NCBI GenBank assembly: GCA_038227745.1
Contig: JBBRPS010000088.1
Location: 1 to 18,429, forward strand
DNA from: DASPXY01 sp038227745
GTDB taxonomy: Bacteria > Planctomycetota > Planctomycetia > Gemmatales > Gemmataceae
Direction of reading: 5' to 3'
DNA: 18,429 nucleotides
Positions within the stretch are counted from its first letter, which is position 1. Each line of letters starts with the position of its first letter. The position numbers were made by a program, and so were the translations under genes. The notes under the pieces were generated by a model. That model was not told where the DNA came from. It made no database searches and saw nothing but the letters and a program-made list of their open reading frames with translations. This document shows positions 6,686-16,436 of this stretch, one piece after another.

Positions 6686-7231
6686 TCACGACCGGCTCGT
6701 CACGCCCATCTTCCGCGCCTCGCCGATCGCTTCCCGAATCCGCAGGAACGGCTCCGCCAGGTCGATCAGGCCGTGCAACCGCTCCAGCACCTCCTGCACC
6801 GCCTGGGCGTCCGCGGGGAAGCGCGGGTGCGTCCGGACATTGGCCCGCCCCGTCCGCGGCGGCCCTTCCGGCACCAGCAACGGCCCAAGGCCTCGCTCGA
6901 CCTTCTCCGGCGGCGCCACCAGCGCCACCGGCACCTCCAGCGACAGCCGCAGGTCCAGCGCCGCCTCCGTGTCCGTCAGCACCATCTGCACCGGCACCGC
7001 CGTCTTCTCCACCAGCGTCTTGCCGATCAGGTCGGCGCAGATGTACGGCTGCAGCGTCGCCGCGTACAGGATCTGCTGCACGCGGTTGGGCTGCACCGCC
7101 GTGCTCAACCGGAACTCCAGCGGCCGGCCCCAAGGGTTCGTCACCAGATAACCGCCCAGGTAACCGCTCGGCTCGTGCAGCACCGTCAGGAACCCCAGGT
7201 TCAACGTCGGCGTCGCATTCGTGTCCGTCAA
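6686..7231 (-). CDS. conserved-looking protein of unknown function
   Basis: A 181-aa soluble protein. The most distinctive part is near the start: LGFLTVLHEPSGYLGGYLVT, then NPWGRPLEFRLSTAVQPNRVQ and QILYAATLQPYICADLIGKT. I recall similar sequences in planctomycete genomes but no assigned function. There is no signal peptide, membrane segment or clear catalytic motif. I chose TTG at 7231 because GGAGAGGA lies 7 nt upstream and the conserved-looking part begins soon after; the ATG at 7291 would add 20 residues encoded partly by a palindrome. Its stop codon (TCA on the plus strand, 6686-6688) directly abuts the TGA of the dehydrogenase. It is divergent from the sulfite reductase gene. Confidence 0.7.
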   Translation of the reverse strand: MTDTNATPTLNLGFLTVLHEPSGYLGGYLVTNPWGRPLEFRLSTAVQPNRVQQILYAATLQPYICADLIGKTLVEKTAVPVQMVLTDTEAALDLRLSLEVPVALVAPPEKVERGLGPLLVPEGPPRTGRANVRTHPRFPADAQAVQEVLERLHGLIDLAEPFLRIREAIGEARKMGVTSRS

Positions 7232-7611
7232 GGTGATGTCCTCTCCGGGTCCGGCGAGACGTGGTCCGCTCCCCCGCCCCGCGGCCGGCAAGCAGCCGGC
7301 CGCGGGGCCCGTGTTCGCGGGACTGGCATCTCTATCAGTCGGGTGTCCGCCGCTCTGACTTTACCCGCCCCCCCAGCCTCTCCGCTGTCGCCGGCCCTCC
7401 CCACCGCCGTCCTTCCGCTAGTCCACGGCGGACCGGACCGCATTACCCACCTCACCCGCCTTCCCGCGCCGGGAACCCCGCCCCGACCGCGAAAATCCCC
7501 TGGCAAGAACGGGAAAACCGGGTAGACTCTTCTGGATTTTCCGTCGCCGGACTCGTAGAGTTACATAGACTGATAAGTTTAGTAAAGATTCCAGCCAGAT
7601 CAGAAGGTTCG
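7232..7611. other. 380-bp intergenic region before the sulfite reductase gene
   Basis: No credible gene; the open frame here is Pro/Arg-rich and looks non-coding. It holds the hairpin at 7276-7308, a C-rich stretch, then an AT-rich patch (about 7550-7595) unlike its surroundings, which is the likely promoter and control region for the gene at 7612. In the patch, ACTC GTA GAGT (7551-7561) is a small inverted repeat that could be an operator. TTACAT (7561-7566) with AAAGAT (7584-7589) is a 17-bp-spaced but poor promoter candidate. I cannot name a regulator. Confidence 0.5.
7276..7308. repeat. strong GC hairpin in the divergent region
   Basis: Perfect 14-bp arms, GCCCCGCGGCCGGC (7276-7289) and GCCGGCCGCGGGGC (7295-7308), around a 5-nt loop (AAGCA). 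It lies upstream of both flanking divergent genes, so it is not an ordinary terminator and has no T-tract. It is best read as a REP-like palindrome. Confidence 0.7.
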
Positions 7612-9999
7612 ATGGATACCGTCATCCCTGCCCCCGTTCGCGAAGAAGCCCCCGCCGCCGGCAAGCCGGCCCCGAAGCGCTCTGGCGCTGAGGATCTCAA
7701 GGAGCAGAGCCGGCAGCTGCGCGGCTCCGTCTTCGAGGAACTGCAGAACGACACCGACCACTTCGGCGACGCGGGCAAGAACCTGCTGAAGTTCCACGGC
7801 ACTTATCAGCAGGAGGACCGGGACGCCCGCAAGGCACGCAAGAAGGACGGCGTCGGCAAGCACCACATGTTCATGGTGCGCTGCAAGATTCCGGGCGGGC
7901 GGCTGACGGCGGCGCAGTACCTCGCCGTGGACGCGCTGGCCGGTGCCCACGCCAACGGCACGCTGCGCTTCACCTCACGGCAGGGCATCCAGCTGCACGG
8001 CGTCCTCAAGGCGAACCTCAAGGAGACCATCGCGGGCATCAACGCCTGCCTGCTGACGACCCTGGGCGCCTGCGGCGACGTGGAGCGCAACGTGATGGCG
8101 TGCCCCGCGCCGCACCACGACGGCCTCCGCGTCCAGCTCCAGGAAACCGCCGCCGTGCTGGCCGCGCACCTCGCGCCGCGCACCCGCGCCTATCACGAGA
8201 TCTGGCTCAACGGCAAACCCGTCGGCCCTGAAAGCCCAGCCGTTGCCACGGCTGGGCTTGACCCCGTCCACGCCCCCGTGGAAGAGCCTCTCTACGGCAA
8301 GACCTACCTGCCGCGCAAGTTCAAGACCGGCCTGGCCCTGCCCGACGACAACTGCATCGACGTCTACGCCCAGGACCTGGGTCTTCTCGCGGTCGTCGAG
8401 GACGGCGTCATCGTCGGCTACAACGTCCTCGTCGGCGGCGGCATGGGCATGACGCACGGCAACGCCAACACGTTCCCGCACCTCGCCCGTCCGATCTGCT
8501 ACGTCCCCGCGCGGGCTGTCGTCGGCACCGCCGAGGCGGTCGTGAAGCTGTTCCGCGACCACGGCAACCGTGCCGACCGCAAGCGGGCGCGCATCAAGTA
8601 CCTCGTCCACGACTGGGGCGCCGAGAAGTTCCGCGCGGTGCTGTCGGAGTACGTCGGCGCCGCGCTGCTGCCGCCGCGGCCCCTCGAGGTCAGCGGTTTC
8701 CACACGCACACCGGCTGGCACCCCCAGGGCGACGGCAAGTGGTACTACGGCATTAGCGTCGAGAACGGCCGCGTCAAGGACGAGGGATCTTTCCGCCTCC
8801 GCTCCGCCCTGCACCTGCTCATGCACCGCTTCCGCCCCGAGCTGCGCATCACGCCGTTGCAGGACCTCCTGCTGTGCGACCTCGACGCCGCCGACCGCGT
8901 CGAGGTCGAGAAGGTCCTTGCCGAGCACGGCGTCCTGCGCCCCGACCAGATTTCGACCGTGCAGAAGTACAGCATGGCCTGCCCCGCCGTCCCCACGTGC
9001 GGCCTGGCCATCTCCGAGTCGGAGCGCTTCCTGCCGAGCATCATCGACCAGCTCGAGGCGGAGTTGAAGCGCCTCGGCCTGGAGGACGAGCCGCTCAGTG
9101 TGCGCATGACCGGCTGCCCCAACGGTTGCGCCCGGCCGTACCAGAGCGACATCGGCCTGGTGGGCCGCAGCGGCGACAAGTACACCGTCTTCGTCGGCGG
9201 CAACATCCTGGGCAACCGCCTGAACTTCCCCCTGCGCGACCTGGTGCCGTCGGCCCAGATCGTGCCGCTGCTCGTGCCGCTGCTGGAGCACTTCAAGACC
9301 GAGCGCCAGGGGAAGGAGTCGTTCGGCGATTACTGCCAGCGTCTGGGAGAGGGGAAGCTGCAGTCGCTGCTGCCCGCGTCGGCCGGTAAGCCCGCGGCGC
9401 ACGGCGACGGCCACGCCCCGAAGGCCCTGGAGCCCGCCGCCCCGGCGCACACCAACGGCCACCACCCCGCGGCGGTCCACACGAACGGCGAAACCGCCGC
9501 GGTCGCCTCTGCCCTGCGCCAGCCGCAGACGCGACTCATCCCGCTGGACCTGGCACAGCCACAGGTCAAGGCCGTCCCGGTCACGGCCGGAGAGCCGCGC
9601 CTGGAGGAAGAGGTCTTGCTGGCCGGCCTGGCGGGCGAGGAGCGGCGCGACGCCGCCCACCGCTACAACAGCGACGGCAGCGTTCGCGAGACCGTCGTCT
9701 ACTTCTACGGCGCCGACGCCCGGGCCGCGCAGGCCGGGCCGGGCGACCCGCTGCGGCGCGCCGCGGTCTACCTCGGCCGCGTCGATCCGCTGCGCCTGCA
9801 CGCGGCGCGCAAGCTGAGCGACACCTACTACGTCGGGCCAACCGGCCACGAGCGCCGCGACCTCACCGTGGAGTACCACGCCGACGGCAGCGCCGCCCGC
9901 ACGGTACTCTTCCACTACGAAGGCGACGCCCGCGCCGCCGAGGCCCCGTCGGGGGCCGCGGTGCGCCGGCAGGCGGCCTACGACGGCCTGTTGCGCTGA
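7612..9999 (+). CDS. ferredoxin-type sulfite reductase with repeat-bearing C-terminal extension
   Basis: A 795-aa siroheme/[4Fe-4S] reductase expected to convert sulfite to sulfide with six electrons (assimilatory). The cofactor cysteines are complete: C457 and C463 in CPAVPTC, C502 and C506 in GCPNGCARPY. GCPNGCARP is the sulfite-reductase form (nitrite reductases usually have CPNSC). Also present are TLRFTSRQGIQLHGVLK (about 120-136), YGKTYLPRKFKTGLALPDDN, and VGGGMGMTHGN. ATG 7612 begins a short charged leader, as in related enzymes. Residues about 207-216 are encoded by a 28-nt palindrome. After the reductase core (ending about 585) come an Ala/Pro/His/Asn-Gly linker (about 587-660) and two related segments starting at 675 and 745 (70-residue period) that share ERRD, a Y-x-x-DGS core and GADARAA/GDARAAE. 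The function of the extension is unknown. Confidence 0.9.
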   Translation: MDTVIPAPVREEAPAAGKPAPKRSGAEDLKEQSRQLRGSVFEELQNDTDHFGDAGKNLLKFHGTYQQEDRDARKARKKDGVGKHHMFMVRCKIPGGRLTAAQYLAVDALAGAHANGTLRFTSRQGIQLHGVLKANLKETIAGINACLLTTLGACGDVERNVMACPAPHHDGLRVQLQETAAVLAAHLAPRTRAYHEIWLNGKPVGPESPAVATAGLDPVHAPVEEPLYGKTYLPRKFKTGLALPDDNCIDVYAQDLGLLAVVEDGVIVGYNVLVGGGMGMTHGNANTFPHLARPICYVPARAVVGTAEAVVKLFRDHGNRADRKRARIKYLVHDWGAEKFRAVLSEYVGAALLPPRPLEVSGFHTHTGWHPQGDGKWYYGISVENGRVKDEGSFRLRSALHLLMHRFRPELRITPLQDLLLCDLDAADRVEVEKVLAEHGVLRPDQISTVQKYSMACPAVPTCGLAISESERFLPSIIDQLEAELKRLGLEDEPLSVRMTGCPNGCARPYQSDIGLVGRSGDKYTVFVGGNILGNRLNFPLRDLVPSAQIVPLLVPLLEHFKTERQGKESFGDYCQRLGEGKLQSLLPASAGKPAAHGDGHAPKALEPAAPAHTNGHHPAAVHTNGETAAVASALRQPQTRLIPLDLAQPQVKAVPVTAGEPRLEEEVLLAGLAGEERRDAAHRYNSDGSVRETVVYFYGADARAAQAGPGDPLRRAAVYLGRVDPLRLHAARKLSDTYYVGPTGHERRDLTVEYHADGSAARTVLFHYEGDARAAEAPSGAAVRRQAAYDGLLR
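8232..8259. repeat. 28-nt palindrome inside the sulfite reductase gene
   Basis: AAGCCCAGCCGT (8232-8243) and ACGGCTGGGCTT (8248-8259) form a perfect 12-bp stem with a TGCC loop. It encodes part of a Pro/Ala-rich stretch (GPESPAVATAGLDP) between WLNGKPV and PLYGKTYLPRKF, where I recall related reductases being shorter. It shares length, arm length and outer 7 bases with the intergenic palindrome at 17139-17166. Confidence 0.75.
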
Positions 10000-10044
10000 C
10001 GCCGTTCAGGGCCGGACGGCCCGCGCTCCCGGCCCGCCCGCCGT

Positions 10045-10692
10045 GTGCTCTCCCCTTCCAGCCGCTGCCGCGGCATCGCCGGCATCCAGCAGGCCGACGT
10101 CCGCTTCGCGCGCGAGCTGGGCTACACGATCAAGCCGCTGGCCGAGGCGTGGCTGCACGAGCGGCAACTCGCCCTGCATGTCTCGCCGGTGCTGCTGCGG
10201 CACATGGCCCCGCTGGCGCTGGTGCGCGACGCCTACAACGCGATCCACGTGATCGGCGACGCGGTTGGCGACACGCTCTATTACGGCCGCGGGGCGGGCC
10301 AGATGCCGACGGCCAGCGCCGTCGTCGCCGACATTATTGATCTCGCGGTGGGCCAGGCGCAGCTTACGTTCCAGACGCTGCGGCTGTGGTCGGGCAACGG
10401 CGCCAGCGTGGCGCTGCGGCCGGCCTCGACGGTGCGCAGTCGCTTCTACCTGCGGCTGCTGGTGATGGACAAGCCGGGCGTGATCTCCGCCAGCACGCGC
10501 GTGCTGGCGAACCAGATCAGCATTTCGTCGGTGATCCAGCACGAGGCGCTGGACGAGCAGGAGGGCGACACGGTGCCGTTGGTCATCATGACGCACACGG
10601 CGCCGACGGGGAGCTTCAGTGCGGCGGTGGCGGAGATCGACCGGTTGAGTTGTGTGACGGCGCCGAGCCTGTTCCTGCCGGTGGCGGACTGA
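10045..10692 (+). pseudogene. homoserine dehydrogenase remnant (C-terminal half)
   Basis: The 215 codons match the second half of homoserine dehydrogenase, the NADP enzyme that makes homoserine for Met and Thr. Visible parts are IAGIQQADVRFARELGYTIK with the catalytic-region Lys (K30), HVIGDAVGDTLYYGRGAGQM and PTASAVVADIIDL (about 68-100), then an ACT regulatory domain from RSRFYLRLLVMDKPGV (131-146) to the end. The family is usually about 430 aa; the N-terminal NAD-binding domain (about 200 residues) is absent from the window. Similarity starts near 10072. There is no ribosome site before the GTG at 10045. The frame is the same as that of the sulfite reductase and is broken only by that gene's TGA at 9997-9999. 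The remnant itself has no internal stop or frameshift. It could be a recent truncation, or a retained ACT-containing fragment if expressed. Confidence 0.8.
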
Positions 10693-10704
10693 CGAGTTCG
10701 CCGC

Positions 10705-10710
10705 TACAAT
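10705..10710 (+). promoter_or_regulatory. candidate -10 element for the DUF4058 gene
   Basis: TACAAT matches the sigma70 -10 consensus at 5/6 positions, 13 nt after the homoserine dehydrogenase remnant and about 44 nt before the ATG at 10754. There is no good -35 box at 16-18 bp spacing, so confidence is limited. Confidence 0.35.
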
Positions 10711-10753
10711 GGAGGTCAGATTTCCTCGCCTGCCCTGACCAAAGGGGGATCAT

Positions 10754-11518
10754 ATGCCCGTTCACGACTGGACCCTGGTTGATGCCGGCATCTTCCACGC
10801 TTTTCATCACGGATGGGTTTGCGCGGCCTCCCGCGTGCTGAATACCGGATTGCTACACTCCGATTACTACGCTCTGATGGAACGGGCCGCCGACAAGCCT
10901 CGGCCGGATTTCGTCCTTCTCGAACGCCCGGAGGCTGGCCCGATCTGTCCGCTACGCGACGATGCCCCGGCGCGCGGAGCTCGCGCTCGCATCCGCCTCA
11001 GTGAGGAACCTCCGAACGTCCGTTTCACCGCGACCACCGAACTGGATGCGTATGCCCGCAAATGCGACCGGATTGCCGTGCGCGACAGCGATGACCATCA
11101 ACTCGTCGCCGTGGTCGAAATTGTCTCCCCCGCCGTCAAGGCCTGCCGCCGTTCGCTGCGCCGGTTCATCGACCGGGGCGCCGACCTGCTGGACGCCGGC
11201 GTGCATCTGCTGGTCGTGGACATCATCCCGCCCGGCCCACGTGACCCGCAAGGTATCCACGCCGCCATCTGGTCGGAGCTCACGGACGACCGATTTGAGC
11301 TGCTGCCGGGCGAACCGCTGACGCTGGTGGCCTACTCGGCCGGGGATGTCAAGACTGCCTACATCGAACCGGTCGCTGTTGGCGATGTGCTTCCGGACAT
11401 GCCGCTGTTCCTGACACCCTGGTCCTACGTCCCCTTCCCACTGGAGGAAACATATCGGGCAGCGTGGGCCGGCATGCCGCGGCACTGGCGTGACGTGCTG
11501 GAGCCGCCGACGTCCTGA
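10754..11518 (+). CDS. DUF4058 family protein
   Basis: A 254-aa protein of the DUF4058 family, to my knowledge mainly found in planctomycetes and cyanobacteria and without a demonstrated function. The family start is MPVHDWTLVDAGIFHAFHHG (1-20). Further on, HSDYYALMERAADKPRPDFV (35-54) and the central LVAVVEIVSPAVK (117-129) are conserved. The E-I-x-SP-x-K pattern, preceded by RKCDRIAVRD, recalls the core of PD-(D/E)XK nuclease-like folds such as Uma2, but I cannot show catalysis. There is no signal peptide or membrane segment. The start ATG has GGGGG (10744-10748) 5 nt upstream. It stands alone, between the homoserine dehydrogenase remnant and a convergent methyltransferase gene. Confidence 0.82.
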   Translation: MPVHDWTLVDAGIFHAFHHGWVCAASRVLNTGLLHSDYYALMERAADKPRPDFVLLERPEAGPICPLRDDAPARGARARIRLSEEPPNVRFTATTELDAYARKCDRIAVRDSDDHQLVAVVEIVSPAVKACRRSLRRFIDRGADLLDAGVHLLVVDIIPPGPRDPQGIHAAIWSELTDDRFELLPGEPLTLVAYSAGDVKTAYIEPVAVGDVLPDMPLFLTPWSYVPFPLEETYRAAWAGMPRHWRDVLEPPTS

Positions 11519-11573
11519 TCTCACCCATCGTTCTACTCTATCGCCAGCGGCGCGTGCCGGGGAGGAAGGCGGC

Positions 11574-12779
<1,206 letters not shown>

Positions 12780-13017
12780 GGCTGCGGGGTTCCGTAAGAG
12801 CGCTATTTCCTCGAAGGGGTCGCTCTCCTCATACTACAAGGGAATCCATCCTCGGTTGCGCCGCGCGGCCTCTCTCTCGACAAATTTCCTTGCGTCGGGG
12901 CATCTTCCCCAGTAGCATGCCGTAGTACGGGAGCCCGGCCCAGCGCGCGACGGGCCAGCTGCCGTGACTCCTCCTACATCCTTGAGCCCGGCCGTTCCGT
13001 CGGGGTAGGTTATTACC

Positions 13018-13373
13018 ATGCTGAAGTTGACCGTCGTGTCGGACGATGGCAATCTCGTCCGCGTGCAGTGCGAGGGCGAGATCAGCCAGGTGAAGTTCCA
13101 GCTGAACGACAACCCCCTGGAAAGCCTGGTCGGCCCCGAGGTTTACAAGCGCAAGCTCGTCTTGAACCTCGAACGGGTCGAGTTCCTGGACTCCAGCGGC
13201 ATCAGCTGGCTGGTCGTCTCGCACAAGCACTGCCAGCAGCAGGGCGGCACGCTGGTGCTCCACTCCATCCCGCCGCGCATCCACCAGGTCCTGCAGTTCT
13301 GCCGCATGGACAAGCTGCTCAAGCTGGCCGAGGACGAGACGGCGGCCAACGCCCTCCTCGCGGGGGCCAAGTC

Positions 13374-13377
<4 letters not shown>
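13018..13377 (+). CDS. STAS-domain protein (anti-anti-sigma factor-like)
   Basis: A 119-aa single STAS domain similar to SpoIIAA/RsbV-type regulators. The core reads YKRKLVLNLERVEFLDSSGI (43-62), with the DSSG loop (58-61) that carries the phosphorylatable Ser in anti-anti-sigma factors. It is followed by the helix SWLVVSHKHCQQQGG and a C-terminal RIHQVLQFCRMDKLLKLAED. By family knowledge such proteins bind a serine kinase/anti-sigma factor and switch by phosphorylation. No kinase or sigma gene is in the window. Its stop codon overlaps the start of the next gene (ATGA, 13374-13377), so the two are translationally coupled. The start ATG has a weak GGGGTAGG upstream. Confidence 0.88.
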
Positions 13378-14627
<1,250 letters not shown>

Positions 14628-14645
14628 GTCTCGGTGAGCGTCAGG

Positions 14646-14707
14646 TTTGTGGGTCAGGACTCCGATCCTGACAGGTCGATGTCAGGATCGGAGTCCTGAC
14701 CCACAAA
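14646..14707. repeat. 28-bp perfect inverted repeat between the ATPase gene and folD
   Basis: Two perfect 28-bp arms (14646-14673 and 14680-14707) flank a 6-nt loop GGTCGA. Each arm starts or ends with TTTGTGGGTCAGGACTCCG or its complement, and contains its own smaller inverted repeat (TCAGGA, 6 nt, TCCTGA), so alternative folds are possible. It fills the 88-bp gap between two convergent genes and ends with AAA/TTT on the outer sides. It could act as a bidirectional terminator, or be a mobile REP/MITE-like palindrome, or both. Confidence 0.85.
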
Positions 14708-14715
14708 GGCCGCGG

Positions 14716-15591
14716 TCAGACGCGGGCGCCGGTCTGCCGCTTCGCCGCCCGCAGCGTGTTGTAGAGCAGCATGGTAATGGTCATCGGCCCGACACCGCCC
14801 GGCACGGGCGCGATCGCCGACACCACCTCGCGCACCGCCGCGAAGTCCACGTCGCCGCATAGCTTGCCGTCGGGCAGGCGGTTCATGCCCACGTCCACCA
14901 CCACCGCGCCGCGCTTGACCATGTCCGCCGTGAGGAACTTCGCCCGACCGATGGCGACCACCACGATGTCCGCCTGGCGCGTCAGGCTCGGGATATCGCC
15001 GCTGCAGCTGTGGCAGACGGTGACCGTCGCGTTGCAGCCCTGCGCCTTCTGCATCAGGATCAGGGCCAGTGGCTTGCCCACGATGTTGCTGCGGCCGATG
15101 ATCGCGACATGCTTGCCCTCGACGGCGATATGGTTCCGCAGCAGCAGCTGCTGCACCCCGAAGGGCGTGCAGGGCAGGTAGCGCGGGTAGCCGGCGGCGA
15201 GCAGACCGAGGTTCTCCGGACCGAAGCCGTCCACGTCCTTGAGCGGCGCGACGGCGCGGATGACGTCCGCCTCGTTGATCTGGGCCGGCAGCGGCAACTG
15301 CACGAGGATGCCGTGGACGCGCGGATCGACGTTGAGGCGCGTCACGACGTCGAGCAATTCGGCCTGGCTGACGTCCTTGCGGATCTGGTGCGGGAAGCTG
15401 TCGATGCCGACCTGGGCGCAGGCCTTGCACTTGTTGCGGACGTAGATCTGGCTCGCGGGGTTGTCGCCGACGAGGACGGTGGCCAGGCCCGGCCTGACGC
15501 CGTGCGCCCCGGCGAAGGCGGCGGCCTCGGCGGCGATCTCCGCCTGCATCGTCTGCGCCAGTTGCTTGCCGTCGAGGAGGACTGCAGCCAT
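14716..15591 (-). CDS. folD: bifunctional methylene-THF dehydrogenase / methenyl-THF cyclohydrolase
   Basis: FolD (291 aa) interconverts 5,10-methylene-, 5,10-methenyl- and 10-formyl-tetrahydrofolate in one-carbon metabolism, in the cytoplasm. Motifs: GLATVLVGDNPASQIYVRNK (35-54) with the catalytic Lys region YVRNKCK, VHGILVQLPLPAQIN (93-107), DVDGFGPENLG (119-129), the NADP-binding IIGRSNIVGKPLALIL (164-179), and the C-terminal PVPGGVGPMT. The length is normal. The start ATG 15591 has CGGAG upstream. It is on the same strand as the membrane-protein pair but separated by about 140 nt holding a possible tiny ORF. Confidence 0.97.
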   Translation of the reverse strand: MAAVLLDGKQLAQTMQAEIAAEAAAFAGAHGVRPGLATVLVGDNPASQIYVRNKCKACAQVGIDSFPHQIRKDVSQAELLDVVTRLNVDPRVHGILVQLPLPAQINEADVIRAVAPLKDVDGFGPENLGLLAAGYPRYLPCTPFGVQQLLLRNHIAVEGKHVAIIGRSNIVGKPLALILMQKAQGCNATVTVCHSCSGDIPSLTRQADIVVVAIGRAKFLTADMVKRGAVVVDVGMNRLPDGKLCGDVDFAAVREVVSAIAPVPGGVGPMTITMLLYNTLRAAKRQTGARV

Positions 15592-15636
15592 GCGGAACTC
15601 CGAGGGGTTGTCGCGGTGCCCCCCACACGCTCGCGG

Positions 15637-15729
15637 CTAAACGGGGGAGGTCTGGAGTCGTTTTACAAGTTCCTCGGCCGCGCGGGCGACGTCGCCGGGA
15701 ACGTCATCGTGTTCGATGGGGTGGTGCAT
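15637..15729 (-). CDS. possible 30-aa small protein
   Basis: A short minus-strand ORF starting 2 nt after the stop of the membrane-protein gene. It encodes MHHPIEHDDVPGDVARAAEE followed by LVKRLQTSPV. The residue pattern (acidic turn, then an amphipathic helix AxAAEELVKRL) looks like real protein rather than noise, and the start is close enough for coupling to the upstream gene. There is no strong ribosome site. The last three codons and stop lie in a repeat shared with the end of the Ldh2-family gene. It might instead be the degraded tail of a longer gene. Confidence 0.3.
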   Translation of the reverse strand: MHHPIEHDDVPGDVARAAEELVKRLQTSPV

Positions 15730-15731
15730 CG

Positions 15732-16358
15732 CTATTCGCCCCAGTCGCGCCGACGTCGGCGCTCGTAGTCGTCCCCTTCCTCCGGGCGGTCGTGGCCGTA
15801 GCGCTCGCCGCTGTTGTCTCCCCCACGGCCGAAGGCGGCGGAGACGCCGGGCAACAGCATCATGATGAGCAGCACGATCGCGTAAACCATGCCAAGGATG
15901 GCCCCCAGCATGCTCATGATGGCGTTGAAAGTCGGGTCCCCGGACATGCCGCCGCGGAACGCCGGGGGAAGGTTTTCATGCACCCGCTGCATGGCCGGGT
16001 TGACGTAAGCGAACTGGTAGATCATGGCCCCGATCTGTGTCAGGATCGTCACGATGCCGTAGACGATCGACAGCACCCGTCCCCAGCCGCGCATGTTCAG
16101 CAGGCCGATCCCCGCCACGATCAGGAGCACGGCCATCAAGACGCCGAGGGTCAGGCTCAGGATGGTGACGGGCACGTATCCCGGGATCTCTCTCCTCATC
16201 GCTTCAAAGAGCTCCAGGACCGGGTTCCCGAGGCCGGACTGGTTGGCCATGATCAGGAGGATAATTCCGCTGCATGCCAGGCACAGCAGGGACAGCGACC
16301 CGAAGACGATGTTCAGAATCCCCATCACGGTGACCGCGGTGGGACGTTGGCGAGCCAT
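15732..16358 (-). CDS. four-helix membrane protein with R5-DWG tail (paralogue 2)
   Basis: A 208-aa integral membrane protein of unknown function. Predicted helices are about 11-37 (VMGILNIVFGSLSLLCLACS), 62-87, 94-118 and 146-170 (ending LLIMMLLPGVSAAFG). The C-terminus is cytoplasmic-looking, acidic, then strongly basic, ending EEGDDYERRRRRDWGE. It is a clear paralogue of the gene at 16437-17078; the N-terminal block TAVTVMGILNIVFGSLSLLC and the end DDYxRRRRRDWG are the same. ATG 16358 has GAGGG 6 nt upstream, in a leader shared with the paralogue. The loops between helices differ most. I recall similar proteins in planctomycetes but no known role. Confidence 0.8.
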   Translation of the reverse strand: MARQRPTAVTVMGILNIVFGSLSLLCLACSGIILLIMANQSGLGNPVLELFEAMRREIPGYVPVTILSLTLGVLMAVLLIVAGIGLLNMRGWGRVLSIVYGIVTILTQIGAMIYQFAYVNPAMQRVHENLPPAFRGGMSGDPTFNAIMSMLGAILGMVYAIVLLIMMLLPGVSAAFGRGGDNSGERYGHDRPEEGDDYERRRRRDWGE

Positions 16359-16436
16359 GGTGGACCCTCATGTCGGTCGGTTGCGTCCGGCGGACCGGGC
16401 CGCCGGTAAGGTCATCGTGCGCGGCGGGAGGCCCGG

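Noticed and set aside
7261..7611. Upstream extension of the sulfite reductase frame
   Set aside because: It runs through a GC hairpin and a Pro/Arg-rich stretch, then an AT-rich promoter-like patch; ATG 7612 gives a normal family N-terminus.
7975..9915. 646-codon minus-strand open frame opposite the sulfite reductase
   Set aside because: Antisense to a gene with intact cofactor motifs; no recognisable domain or ribosome site.
16387..16406. 7-bp stem CCGGCGG/CCGCCGG between the membrane paralogues
   Set aside because: Short, without a T-tract, and expected by chance in sequence this GC-rich.
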